Shown here: in pieces, positions 24,593 to 32,626 of the stretch
Layout of the letters: each line of letters begins with the position of its first letter
Position numbering within the stretch: the first letter of the stretch is position 1
Assembly (NCBI RefSeq): GCF_020164475.1
Contig: NZ_JAIQWX010000044.1
Span: 1-41,705, forward strand
DNA: 41,705 nt
Direction of reading: 5' to 3'
Origin: Pseudomonas sp. REP124
GTDB lineage: Bacteria; Pseudomonadota; Gammaproteobacteria; Pseudomonadales; Pseudomonadaceae
The notes under the pieces: generated by a model
Database searches by the model: none
Seen by the model: the letters and a program-made list of their open reading frames with translations, nothing else
What the model was told of the DNA's origin: nothing
Position numbers and translations under genes: made by a program

Positions 24593-25514
24593 TCAGGTCG
24601 CGCTGCAATTCGTTGATCAGCAGGGTCGCCGCCGGAGACAGATCGGCGCCGACCCGGCTGATCACGCCATAGGGCTCGATCAAGGCGCGCAGCGACACCG
24701 GCAGCTTCACCAGCAAGTCATGCTGCTCGCAGAACTCGGCCACTTCCACCGGGATCACCGCCAGCAGGGTCGGGTCCTGCTGCACCAGCATCATGGTGGC
24801 GAAGGTCGACGAGGTTTCCAGCGGATAACGCGGAATCTCCAGCCCCGCCTCGTTCAGTTCCCGCTCCAGCGCCTGGCGCATCGGCATGTCCTTGGGATAG
24901 ACCACCCAGCGGTAATCGCTCAGTTGCGACAGCTGCAATGACTCGACCCTGGCCAGCGGATGGTCCTTGCTGGCGACTACCGCCAGGGGCTCTTCGCTCA
25001 ACTCAATGCAGTCATAGGCGTCCGAACGCTGGCCGACGCTGGTGCGACAGATCGCCAGGTCCAGCCGTCCCTGATCCAGCAGACCGAGCAGCGTGGCACT
25101 GGTGTTTTCCACCAGCTCCACCGACAGCTCCGGCTGCTTGAGGCGCAGTTCGGTCAGCGCCCGGGTCAGCAACGGCACCGCGCCCATGATCACCCCCACC
25201 GACAGCCGCCCGCCCTGGCCGCGCATGATGCTGAGCATTTCCTCGCGCAGGTGCTCCACATCGCTGTAGATCAGCCGCGCATAACGGATCATGCAGCGCC
25301 CCATTTCATTGGCCACCAGGCCCTTGGGCTGGCGTTCGAACAGCGGCATGCCGAGCAACGACTCGACCTCGTGCAGCGCCTTGGTGGCGCCGGACTGGGA
25401 TATCGAGATCTGCTCGGCGGCCTTGTGCAGCGAGCCGCGATCATCGAGGGCGATCAGCAACCTCAGCTGTTTGAGGCGCAGACGTGATGCGATGCTGCCA
25501 AGTGAAGGGACCAT
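24585..25514 (-). CDS. LysR-family transcriptional regulator
   Basis: This 309-residue regulator (from the ATG at 25514; an in-frame TTG lies seven codons upstream and neither has a clear ribosome-binding site) has its HTH in GSLHKAAEQISISQSGATKA and continues LFERQPKGLVANEMG. The effector domain includes GGRLSVGVIMGAVPLLTRAL and LDLAICRTSVG, as in the GbpR/CbbR-like branch that controls aromatic and sugar catabolism. It is convergent with, and overlaps by 8 bp, the cytoplasmic cyclase gene. It lies between two cyclase-family genes and likely controls one or both. Confidence 0.9.
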   Translation of the reverse strand: MVPSLGSIASRLRLKQLRLLIALDDRGSLHKAAEQISISQSGATKALHEVESLLGMPLFERQPKGLVANEMGRCMIRYARLIYSDVEHLREEMLSIMRGQGGRLSVGVIMGAVPLLTRALTELRLKQPELSVELVENTSATLLGLLDQGRLDLAICRTSVGQRSDAYDCIELSEEPLAVVASKDHPLARVESLQLSQLSDYRWVVYPKDMPMRQALERELNEAGLEIPRYPLETSSTFATMMLVQQDPTLLAVIPVEVAEFCEQHDLLVKLPVSLRALIEPYGVISRVGADLSPAATLLINELQRDLTT

Positions 25515-25561
25515 ATCGTCGGGTGCTCTGTTCAAGTTGCGAATCCATCGGGACCTAAGAC

Positions 25562-25664
25562 AGTGTAGGAGCGAGCACGCTCGCGATGGTCGTCAACGAT
25601 GACGCGGGGTGCCTGACACCCAGCGGTGCTCTGGCGTTCATCGCGAGCGTGCTCGCTCCTACAG
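25562..25664. repeat. REPIN, GAGCACGCTCG subtype
   Basis: The left core is GAGCACGCTCGCGATGG and the right is its exact complement CGCGAGCGTGCTCGC, so both halves share the subtype. The body resembles those at 11665 and 32627. Confidence 0.88.
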
Positions 25665-25728
25665 GGGATTGCGTTGGCCCCTGTCTCGCGCATTATTTTG
25701 GGGCGCGGTCTCGGGGCCGGACAAATGA

Positions 25729-25777
25729 CAACAACGGGCCAGGGGATGAGCGTTCGTCATCCCCTGGCCCGTTGTTG
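25729..25777 (-). terminator. Perfect 21-bp hairpin, probable terminator of the secreted cyclase gene
   Basis: Two perfectly complementary 21-nt arms (25729-25749 and 25757-25777; outer CAACAACGGGCC) enclose the 7-nt loop GCGTTCG. It begins 14 bp after the cyclase stop on the minus strand. The following sequence TGTCATTTGTCC has only a weak T tract, so termination may be imperfect or the hairpin may stabilise the 3' end. Confidence 0.65.
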
Positions 25778-25791
25778 AGAAACGGTATCTC

Positions 25792-26730
25792 TCAGCGAAT
25801 CGCCACCGGGTTGATGTTGACCTGGGTCGAGCCCTTGTAGAGCGGCTGGCCGAGCACGAACATGAAGGTCCAGGCCTTGTCCTTGACCAGTGCGCGGCTG
25901 TCGATCAGCTCCAGGTTATAGATGCCGTTCTTGGCCAGCATGAACTGGTTGACCGGGAATTCCTGACCATCGGTGCCGGGGTAGATTTCCGAGGCCCAGG
26001 TGTCGCCGCCGAACGCGACGATCTGCTTGTCCGCCAGCCACTTGGCTGCCTCCATGCCGATGCCCGGTTCCACGGCGAGGAATTTCTCGTTGTCCTTGCC
26101 CAAAAGCTCAAGCCAACCGGTGTTGAACAGCACCACGTCGCCCTTCTCGATGCTGATGCCCTGCAGGTCCAGAGCCTTCTGGATATCGGCGACGGTGAAC
26201 TCGGTTTTCTCCGGCACGATGGCCTTGCCATACACCGCGGTCATGTCCAGGACCACGCCACGGGTCACGATCGGCGGGACCTTTTCGATGCCGAGCTTCT
26301 TCACGCCCTCGACGGTCACGAAGTCGGCGGCGCGATTGCCGTTGTAGTAGACGTTGTCGATGCCAATGTGGCCGATGCCATTGAGCTGCGTGCCAACCCC
26401 GGTCCAGCCCACTACCAGTTCATCGTTGAAGGTGAATTTGTTCGGCCCCATGGTGGTGCCGCCCGCCTCGCCCGGCTGGACGTTGGTCAGGTGGAAACTG
26501 CGATGGCGGAAGGCGGGCAGGTTCTTGTCGATGGCCACTGCCAACGGGTAGGTCTTGCCGGTCTTGATCAGCTTGGCGGCGTTGAGCACCGAGTCGGCGG
26601 TGATCAGGTTCGCCGCGCCGATTTCATCCTGGGCACCGTAACGCGACGGGTACCAATTTTGCGCATCGGCGGCGTGGGCGGCGTTGAGGGTGAACAGCAG
26701 GGCAAAAGGCAGTACCAATCGGTTGAGCAT
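25792..26730 (-). CDS. Secreted cyclase-family protein with altered metal motif
   Basis: This 312-residue protein starts at MLNRLVLPFALLFTLNAAHA, a clear signal peptide ending at AHA, so the mature protein is periplasmic. AAGGAT lies 8 nt upstream. The fold is that of the cyclase family (YGAQDEIGAANLITADSVLN, PPIVTRGVVLDMTAVYG, GDVVLFNTGWLELLG). The metal-site motif reads GVGTQLNGIGHIG: Gln115 stands for the usual His and Asn117 for the usual Asp, so canonical metal binding is doubtful. It diverges from a GlxA-type regulator gene across a 234-bp gap, which suggests control by that regulator. Its substrate is unknown. Confidence 0.86.
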   Translation of the reverse strand: MLNRLVLPFALLFTLNAAHAADAQNWYPSRYGAQDEIGAANLITADSVLNAAKLIKTGKTYPLAVAIDKNLPAFRHRSFHLTNVQPGEAGGTTMGPNKFTFNDELVVGWTGVGTQLNGIGHIGIDNVYYNGNRAADFVTVEGVKKLGIEKVPPIVTRGVVLDMTAVYGKAIVPEKTEFTVADIQKALDLQGISIEKGDVVLFNTGWLELLGKDNEKFLAVEPGIGMEAAKWLADKQIVAFGGDTWASEIYPGTDGQEFPVNQFMLAKNGIYNLELIDSRALVKDKAWTFMFVLGQPLYKGSTQVNINPVAIR

Positions 26731-26964
26731 GGGGCAAATCCTTGTCTGATTTCGATCGCGCCAAGGTACCCAGCGCTTTTGTGCGAAAACAGACAGGGAT
26801 CGACAATACAATTGTTCCGGATTTTCACGAGTGCCCGGACAGACAGCGCTGGACTTCAACGGTGAACTGACATAAAACCCGTAAATCCTGCCAGTCGATC
26901 AAGCGCCGTTACGTTTATACCGTTTGCGAATTAAGATTATTCCAACTCGCTAAAACAGAAGCTC

Positions 26965-27996
26965 ATGAACGAAATCGCCAGCTCTCCCGCCTCCCCCGCG
27001 TCATCCACCAAGCTTGCGTGCGACCCCTCGCGTTTGATTGTGTTTCTCGCCTATCCCGAAATGGGCCTGCTGGACCTGACCGGTGCCCAGACCGTGTTCT
27101 GGGCGGCGTCCAAGTACATGAACGCGCGCAACCTGCCGGGTTATACGCTGCACACCGCGAGCCTGGCCGGCGGCCTGATGCACACCGCCGAGGGCCTGGC
27201 CGTCAACACCGTGGCGCTCAGCGATTTCGATGCTCGAACCATCGATACCCTGATCGCCCCTGGCGCGCCGAACATTCTGCAGGCCATGAATCATTCTCTG
27301 GATCTGGTGGCCTGGCTGGCTGAAGCCTCGGGCAAGGCCAAGCGCACCGCCTCGGTGTGCAGCGGCACCTTTCTGCTGGCCGAGGCCGGTTTGCTGGAAG
27401 GTCGCCGCGCCGCGACCCACTGGCTGATGTGCGACATGCTCAAGGAGCGCTACCCGGCCATCGAAGTCGACAGCGATGCGATCTTCGTCAAGCAGGATGC
27501 GATCTGGACCAGCGCCGGCGTCAGCGCTGGCATCGATCTTGCCCTGGCGCTGGTGGAGGAGGATTGCGGGCGCGAAGTGGCGCTGCTGGTGGCGCGGGAG
27601 ATGGTGGTTTTTCTCAAGCGTCCCGGCGGTCAGGCCCAGTACAGTCAGTTGCTCAAATCGCAAACCAGTGAAAGTGCCGCGTTCGACGAACTGCACCTGT
27701 GGATCTCGCACAACCTGGCCACCGAAAACCTCACCGTCGAAACCCTTGCCCAGCAGGTGCAAATGAGCCCGCGCAACTTCGCCCGGGTCTACAAGCTCAA
27801 GACCGGCCGGACTCCTGCCAAAGCCGTGGAAGTGCTGCGTGTGGAGGCTGCCCGGCGTTTGCTGGAAGAATCCGAACGCAACATCGACCAGATCTCCAGG
27901 CTCTGTGGCTTCGGTGATGAAGAGCGGATGCGCCTGACCTTCCAGCGCAATCTCGGGGTCTCGCCAAGGGAATACCGCAGCCGGTTTTCGCGGTGA
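26965..27996 (+). CDS. GlxA-type transcriptional regulator (DJ-1/PfpI plus AraC HTH)
   Basis: This 343-residue protein has an N-terminal DJ-1/PfpI-like domain (LIVFLAYPEMGLLDLTGAQT, then DTLIAPGAP, and the elbow SVCSGTFLLAEAGLLEGRRA with Cys132) and a C-terminal AraC DNA-binding domain with two HTH units (LTVETLAQQVQMSPRNFARV and IDQISRLCGFGDEERMRLTF, ending SPREYRSRF). Such regulators control catabolism of amines, amides and nitriles among others. The ribosome-binding site is weak (AGAAG). It is divergent from the secreted cyclase-family gene, its probable target. The 234-bp gap holds a small dyad ACAAT-ACA-ATTGT at 26803-26815. Confidence 0.92.
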   Translation: MNEIASSPASPASSTKLACDPSRLIVFLAYPEMGLLDLTGAQTVFWAASKYMNARNLPGYTLHTASLAGGLMHTAEGLAVNTVALSDFDARTIDTLIAPGAPNILQAMNHSLDLVAWLAEASGKAKRTASVCSGTFLLAEAGLLEGRRAATHWLMCDMLKERYPAIEVDSDAIFVKQDAIWTSAGVSAGIDLALALVEEDCGREVALLVAREMVVFLKRPGGQAQYSQLLKSQTSESAAFDELHLWISHNLATENLTVETLAQQVQMSPRNFARVYKLKTGRTPAKAVEVLRVEAARRLLEESERNIDQISRLCGFGDEERMRLTFQRNLGVSPREYRSRFSR

Positions 27997-28032
27997 TCTG
28001 AAGGTCACAATCCTGAACCATCACCCAATCCC

Positions 28033-28122
28033 CTGTGGGAGCGAGCCTGCTCGCGATGGCGGTGTGTCAGGCAACATTGATGTGTCTGATCCAGCGTCTC
28101 GCGAGCAGGCTCGCTCCCACAG
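28033..28122. repeat. REPIN
   Basis: An inverted pair with cores GAGCCTGCTCGCGATGG and GCGAGCAGGCTCGCTCCCAC lies between the GlxA-type regulator and the DUF2388 gene. The subtype matches those at 10091 and 6564. Confidence 0.88.
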
Positions 28123-28269
28123 TAATCCGTGGCACTGCTGGATTCTGTACTCAACACATAACCTGGTGGGTTCGGGCGTATCTGAATTGCCAGGGAACTC
28201 TCGGCGAGCCGCACGCATCTGAAAAGATGAGGTACTTCCTTTTTGCTGCACGCTTCAGAGGACACCATC

Positions 28270-28590
28270 ATGCGCCGTCTGATTATCGTTTCTTCCCTGC
28301 TGCTGTGTTTACCTGTCGGCTCTGCATTGGCCGATGTGGATGCGGGTGATGTCGCCACTTCGGCTGGCGTTTCCGCGTCCCTTTATTCCACTTTCAAGGA
28401 TCACAAACTCGTGGTTCCTGCCCGGGATGACGCCTCCAGCTTCGTGGCCAGTGGCGGTGCCATTCGCGGCGCGTATCTGGAATCGGTGTTCGAGAAACTC
28501 CGGCAGGACAATCCCAACCTCGTCAACGCAAGCGATGAAGAACTGGCCCAGGCCGTCCTCGTGCATGACGATGTAGTCGCCAATCACTAA
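28270..28590 (+). CDS. DUF2388-like secreted small protein
   Basis: This 106-residue protein has a signal peptide (MRRLIIVSSLLLCLPVGSALA) and a mature domain with SASLYSTFKDHKLVVPARDD, ASSFVASGGAIRGAYLESVF and NASDEELAQAVLVHDD. This matches DUF2388, a Pseudomonas family of small periplasmic proteins of unknown function. The start is fixed by GAGGA 7 nt upstream and by the signal peptide; a longer frame upstream lacks one. It stands alone between two REPINs. Confidence 0.87.
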   Translation: MRRLIIVSSLLLCLPVGSALADVDAGDVATSAGVSASLYSTFKDHKLVVPARDDASSFVASGGAIRGAYLESVFEKLRQDNPNLVNASDEELAQAVLVHDDVVANH

Positions 28591-28596
28591 AGAACC

Positions 28597-28698
28597 CTGT
28601 AGGAGCGAGCATGCTCGCGATGGCCTCAAGAACGACGCGGGGCAACAGTTGCCCAGCGTTATCGTTGGCGACCATCGCGAGCATGCTCGCTCCTACAG
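28597..28698. repeat. REPIN, GAGCATGCTCG subtype
   Basis: The left core GAGCATGCTCGCGATGG and the right core CGCGAGCATGCTCGCTCC match perfectly. The left edge lies 6 bp past the DUF2388 stop codon and the right edge 11 bp before the dehydratase stop. Confidence 0.88.
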
Positions 28699-28709
28699 TA
28701 GAGCTGCAT

Positions 28710-29618
28710 TCAACGTGACCAGCCGCTTACCAATTGCGCGCTGATGCTCACCCCGCCACACACCACAATCACCACGTCATGGGCACCGGCAATGGCCGGG
28801 TGGTCCAGATAGGCGATGGCCAGTGAAACGCCGCAGGCGGGTTCGACCAGTTGGCGCAGGTCGCTGGCGTAGCGCACCACGCCCATGATTGCCTGCTCGT
28901 CACTGAGCACCACGCACTGATGGTCGAAGTCGAGGATATGTTTTACCGGCCATTCGGCCACCAATGATGCGCCAAGGGACCGGGCGACGGTGTCGATGCG
29001 CGGCAGCTTGACCGGATGCCCGGCGCTGACGGCAGCGGCGAAGGACGCCGCGCCTTCGGTTTCGCAGGCGACGATCCGGCAGTCCATGCGCTGGTGACGG
29101 ATCAGTCCGGTGAGGATTCCCGCCAGCAAGCCACCGCCGCCGACCGAGGTGACGATGGCGTCGAACTGCGGACAGTCTTCGATGATTTCATCGATCATCG
29201 TGCTGTGCCCTTGCCACAGCACCGGGTGGTCGAAGGCTGGTACGTATTCGGTGTCCGCACCCTTCGCCAGTTCCTTGGCCTTCTGATTGGCCTCGTCCCA
29301 GACCTTGCCGTGGACGATCACTTCGGCGCCGGTTTTCTGGATGCGCGCGCGGGTGGATTCGGGGGTGGTGTGCGGCACCACCACGCAAGCTTTCAGCCCA
29401 AGGCGGGCGGCGGCCACGGCGGTCGCAAAACCGGCGTTGCCACCGGAAGGACAGATCACCTTGCGCTTGCCCTGCGCCACCGCCTGGCTGCACAACAAAC
29501 CGATGCCGCGCACCTTGAAGGAACCGCCGGGTTGCAGGTTTTCCAGCTTGAGCCAGATTCGGCGGGACGGCGTCGAGAGGTCCGGATGGAGGATCAGGGG
29601 TGTTCTGATGTGCAGCAT
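28710..29618 (-). CDS. PLP-dependent serine/threonine dehydratase-like enzyme
   Basis: This 302-residue fold-type II PLP enzyme carries the Schiff-base lysine Lys35 in GGSFKVRGIG, the carboxylate-binding loop PSGGNAGFATA (57-67) and the phosphate-binding glycine loop SVGGGGLLAGI. The layout (LKLENLQPGGSFKVRG) is like eukaryotic-type L-serine/threonine dehydratases, which deaminate to the 2-oxo acid. The C-terminal regulatory ACT domain of biosynthetic threonine deaminases is absent, which points to a catabolic role. AGGAG precedes the ATG. It is monocistronic on the minus strand, with REP-rich DNA on both sides. Confidence 0.9.
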   Translation of the reverse strand: MLHIRTPLILHPDLSTPSRRIWLKLENLQPGGSFKVRGIGLLCSQAVAQGKRKVICPSGGNAGFATAVAAARLGLKACVVVPHTTPESTRARIQKTGAEVIVHGKVWDEANQKAKELAKGADTEYVPAFDHPVLWQGHSTMIDEIIEDCPQFDAIVTSVGGGGLLAGILTGLIRHQRMDCRIVACETEGAASFAAAVSAGHPVKLPRIDTVARSLGASLVAEWPVKHILDFDHQCVVLSDEQAIMGVVRYASDLRQLVEPACGVSLAIAYLDHPAIAGAHDVVIVVCGGVSISAQLVSGWSR

Positions 29619-29720
29619 GACAGGCTCCTGTTGCAGGCCACGGGCCTGAGGGAGGCCGGTGGTGAACGGTGCTCAGACAAGTCTAGTCCACCCTATGGTT
29701 CTGTTGTGTTGCTGATGACG

Positions 29721-29780
29721 CCTTCGCGGGCAAGCCCGTTCCCACAGGTACAGGCGCAAACCTTGTGGGAGCGGGCTTGC
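29721..29780. repeat. Truncated outward-facing REP pair
   Basis: CCTTCGCGGGCAAGCCCGTT and then CTTGTGGGAGCGGGCTTGC form an opposed pair, but the second copy stops before its TCGCGAAG end. Confidence 0.7.
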
Positions 29781-29825
29781 ACTAATGCCAGTCAGTTAAG
29801 AGATTCAACTGGCGATGAGGACATT

Positions 29826-29918
29826 GTGGCGAGGGGGCTTGCCCCCGTTGGAGTGCGTAGCGCTCCCATGATTTTGGGGCCGCTGCGCAGCCCAACGGGG
29901 GCAAGCCCCCTCGCCACA
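29826..29918. repeat. Second palindromic repeat family (GGGGGCTTGCCCCC)
   Basis: GTGGCGAGGGGGCTTGCCCC and its complement form a 93-bp inverted pair with matching ends. The interior holds small hairpins (GAGTGCGTAGCGCTC). The head differs from the GTAGGAGCGAGC family elsewhere in the window. With the pair at 29721 it fills the 332-bp gap between the dehydratase and SDR genes. Confidence 0.8.
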
Positions 29919-29950
29919 GGTATGTGTTCGTCCGCAAGAACGCCGCAAAA

Positions 29951-30742
29951 TCAGAGGTAACGCGGCGCCGCCTTGGAATTGCCGAACAACCCCGACAGCA
30001 CCTGGCGCTGTGCCTCATGGCGGTCCCACTGGGAACCATCATGCAACCCCGGAATGGTCACCAGCTCGCCGCTGGCCAGCCCCACCAAGGCGGCATCGAC
30101 CATATCGCCGGCCGACATCACGATCTCCTGCGGCAGGTTTTCCACCGGGTTGCCCGCTTCGCTCCAGAAGTCCGTAGCGGTAGCGCCCGGCAGCACGGCC
30201 TGGATGCGCAGGCCCTTGTCGGCCAGTTCATGGTGCATCGACTGACTCAGGGCCAGAACGAACGCCTTGGTGGCGCCGTACACGCCGTTGAGGATTTCCG
30301 GGGCGATGGCCACGATCGAGCCGATGTTGATCACGGTGCCGCCGCCACGGGCGACGAACCCCGGTGCCACTGCGTACGCCAGGCGAGTCAACGCCGTGAT
30401 GTTCAGGGTGATCATCGCTTCCATGTCATCCACCGGGCTGCCGAGCAGCGGCATGACCGCCCCCACCCCGGCGTTATTGACCAACAGGGTGATGCTGGCG
30501 TCGCTGCGCAGGATCTGCTCGACCCTCAGCAAATCGGCCTTGTCCTTCAAATCGGCCGCAACCACTTCCACGCTGCGCCCGGTTTCGTCGCTCAAGCGGT
30601 TGGCCAAGGCATCGAGTTTTGCCTGGCTGCGGGCGACCAGAATCAGGTCGTAACCCTGACGGGCCAGGCGGTCGGCGTACACCGCGCCGATGCCTGAAGA
30701 TGCGCCGGTGATCAGGGCGGTGCCTTTGGATGAAAGCGTCAT
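29951..30742 (-). CDS. Short-chain dehydrogenase/reductase (SDR)
   Basis: This 263-residue classical SDR has TGASSGIG (12-19), NNAG (89-92) and the catalytic set Ser142, Tyr155 and Lys159 (INIGSIV and VYGATKAF). The start is the ATG at 30742 with AAGGA 8 nt upstream; an in-frame TTG two codons earlier was rejected. The C-terminal part (ELVTIPGLHDGSQWDRHEAQ) resembles the SDR branch near DltE/YqjQ. The substrate is unknown. It is divergent from a GlxA-type regulator gene across 122 bp, so that regulator likely controls it. Confidence 0.92.
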   Translation of the reverse strand: MTLSSKGTALITGASSGIGAVYADRLARQGYDLILVARSQAKLDALANRLSDETGRSVEVVAADLKDKADLLRVEQILRSDASITLLVNNAGVGAVMPLLGSPVDDMEAMITLNITALTRLAYAVAPGFVARGGGTVINIGSIVAIAPEILNGVYGATKAFVLALSQSMHHELADKGLRIQAVLPGATATDFWSEAGNPVENLPQEIVMSAGDMVDAALVGLASGELVTIPGLHDGSQWDRHEAQRQVLSGLFGNSKAAPRYL

Positions 30743-30864
30743 GTGCAATGTCCTTCACGAAGAGGCGAGATATTCGCCGGTGTGAGCAGTTATAAGGGGG
30801 CTCGCCGGCGGCGCAAATGACGTTTAAAGTACGTTTTTCGGACATGACCTTTTGAGGACATCCC

Positions 30865-31812
30865 ATGATCAGCGTGGCCTTCGTGGTTTTCGACAGGTTC
30901 CAGTCCATGGCGCTGGCGGCGATGCCGGTGTTCGAGTACGCCAATTTCAGCGCCGGCGAAACCCTTTACGACGTGCGCGTGCTGTCCGAGGACGGGCGAA
31001 ACCTGCGGGCTTCAGGTGGACTGACGGTAGGCACCGAGGCGTTCGATGAGCGGGTGTTCGATACGGTGATCGTGGTGGGCGGCGATTCGGTCCTCGAACA
31101 GGCCCCGGAGGCAGTGCTCGATTACCTGCGATCCAGCGCCACGACGGCCCGGCGCACCGCGTCGATCTGCTCCGGCGCCTTTGTCATGGCCCAGGCCGGC
31201 CTGCTCGACGGACGTCGCGCCACCACCCATTGGGCCTATGCCCGGCAACTACAGGAGCGCTTTGCCTCGATCAAGGTGGAGGCCGACCGCATCTATGTGA
31301 TCGACGGTTCGATCTGGACCTCTGCCGGAATGACCGCCGGCATCGATCTGGCGCTGGCCATGGTAGAAAAGGATTTCGGAGCGGAGCTGGCGCGTTCGGT
31401 GGCGCAGAAGCTGGTGATGTATCACCGTCGAGGCGGCGGTCAGTCGCAGCACTCGGCGTTGCTGGAGTTGGAGCCGAAGTCTGACCGAATCCAGACGGTG
31501 CTTGGTTATGCGCGGGAGCATCTGGCCGAGGCGCTGTCGGTGGAGCAGTTGGCGGAGGTGGCGAGCCTGAGTCCACGGCAGTTCAGCCGTGCCTTTCGTG
31601 CAGAAACCGGGCAATCACCGGCCAAGGCCGTGGAAAACCTGCGTCTGGAGGCGGCAAGACAACTGCTCGAACGAGGACGCCTGAGCCTGGATCAGATTGC
31701 CCTGGAAACCGGCTTCAGCGACCGCCGCCGCATGCGCGAGGCTTTTCTCCGAGCATTCGGCCAGCCACCGCAAGTCATCCGCCGCACAGCCCGCACCGAG
31801 ATCCCCCTGTAG
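30865..31812 (+). CDS. GlxA-type transcriptional regulator (DJ-1/PfpI plus AraC HTH)
   Basis: This 315-residue regulator has a DJ-1/PfpI-like domain with the elbow ASICSGAFVMAQAGLLDGRR (Cys102), then two AraC HTH units (LSVEQLAEVASLSPRQFSRA and LDQIALETGFSDRRRMREAF). GAGGA precedes the ATG. It is divergent from the SDR gene, its likely target. The last codons (EIPL then TAG) run into the left edge of a REPIN, which supplies the stop codon. The convergent HAD gene takes its stop from the other edge of the same REPIN. Confidence 0.92.
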   Translation: MISVAFVVFDRFQSMALAAMPVFEYANFSAGETLYDVRVLSEDGRNLRASGGLTVGTEAFDERVFDTVIVVGGDSVLEQAPEAVLDYLRSSATTARRTASICSGAFVMAQAGLLDGRRATTHWAYARQLQERFASIKVEADRIYVIDGSIWTSAGMTAGIDLALAMVEKDFGAELARSVAQKLVMYHRRGGGQSQHSALLELEPKSDRIQTVLGYAREHLAEALSVEQLAEVASLSPRQFSRAFRAETGQSPAKAVENLRLEAARQLLERGRLSLDQIALETGFSDRRRMREAFLRAFGQPPQVIRRTARTEIPL

Positions 31813-31908
31813 GAGCGAGCATGCTCGCGATGCACGCAAGAACACCGCGGGGCATCAGGCCGCCAGCGTTATCGTTGACGACCATCGCGAGCATGCTCGC
31901 TCCTACAG
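31807..31908. repeat. REPIN shared by two convergent genes as stop-codon donor
   Basis: The cores GAGCATGCTCGCGATG and CGCGAGCATGCTCGCTCC match. The CTGTAG at the left edge gives Leu-stop to the GlxA-type gene, and the same CTGTAG on the other strand at the right edge gives Leu-stop to the HAD gene. Confidence 0.9.
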
Positions 31909-32574
31909 GGTTTGGTGTTGGCCGAGGTGCATCAGGCCAGCTTCATCGACCTGTACGGTAATCGACTCATAACTCCCCACCGTCGCGTGCTCCGTCTCAA
32001 GTTTCTGCTCATGCGCCGCCGTGATGATCAACAAATCCGCCCCCGCCGCTTCCGCTGCCTGTATCCCCACGGTGGCATCCTCGAACACCAGACAATCGCC
32101 AATCTCCACACCCAACCGCCGCGCGGCCAGTCGATACCCGGACGGGTCAGGCTTGCCGACGGTGACGTCTTCGGCTGTGATCATCACCTGTGGCTCAGGC
32201 ACCCCGGCCGCCGCCATCCGCCTTAACGCCAGCGTCCTCGGCGCCGAGGTCACGATAGCCCATTGATGAACCGGCAACGCCTTGAGAAAAGCCGCCGCAC
32301 CGGCGACCTCTTCCACGCCGTCGACATCCTCGATTTCCGCCTGGGTCACCCACGCCGCTTCCACCTCGGCATCGACGCCGGGCAGGTTCAGGCGGCGGAT
32401 GGTGTCGATGGCGCGGGCGCCGTGGATGGTGGGCAAAAAGGTCTCGACATCGACACCGTGACGCCGGGCCCAGGTGGCCCAGACGCGCTCGGCGGCGGCG
32501 ATGGAGGTGAGGATGGTGCCGTCCATGTCGAACAGGAAGGCGCGGTAAGGGGTGTCGAAAATAGTCGCGGGCAA
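31903..32574 (-). CDS. HAD-family sugar phosphatase-like protein
   Basis: This 223-residue HAD hydrolase has motif I FLFDMDGTI (Asp16 nucleophile, Asp18), motif II VTSAP (Thr109/Ser110), motif III GKPDP (Lys141) and motif IV FEDATVG (Glu165, Asp166). The helical cap begins VWATWARRHGVDVETF and contains IHGARAIDTI, as in the YfbT/sugar-phosphatase branch. It would dephosphorylate a small sugar phosphate in the cytoplasm. The start is a TTG with GGAA 8 nt upstream; the next ATG is inside motif I, so TTG is required. The TAG stop is within a REPIN edge. Confidence 0.88.
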   Translation of the reverse strand: MPATIFDTPYRAFLFDMDGTILTSIAAAERVWATWARRHGVDVETFLPTIHGARAIDTIRRLNLPGVDAEVEAAWVTQAEIEDVDGVEEVAGAAAFLKALPVHQWAIVTSAPRTLALRRMAAAGVPEPQVMITAEDVTVGKPDPSGYRLAARRLGVEIGDCLVFEDATVGIQAAEAAGADLLIITAAHEQKLETEHATVGSYESITVQVDEAGLMHLGQHQTL

Positions 32575-32626
32575 GGGAGACGTTCCTGTCAGGGGGGGTC
32601 AGGCAAATCTACACGATCCCCGCCCT

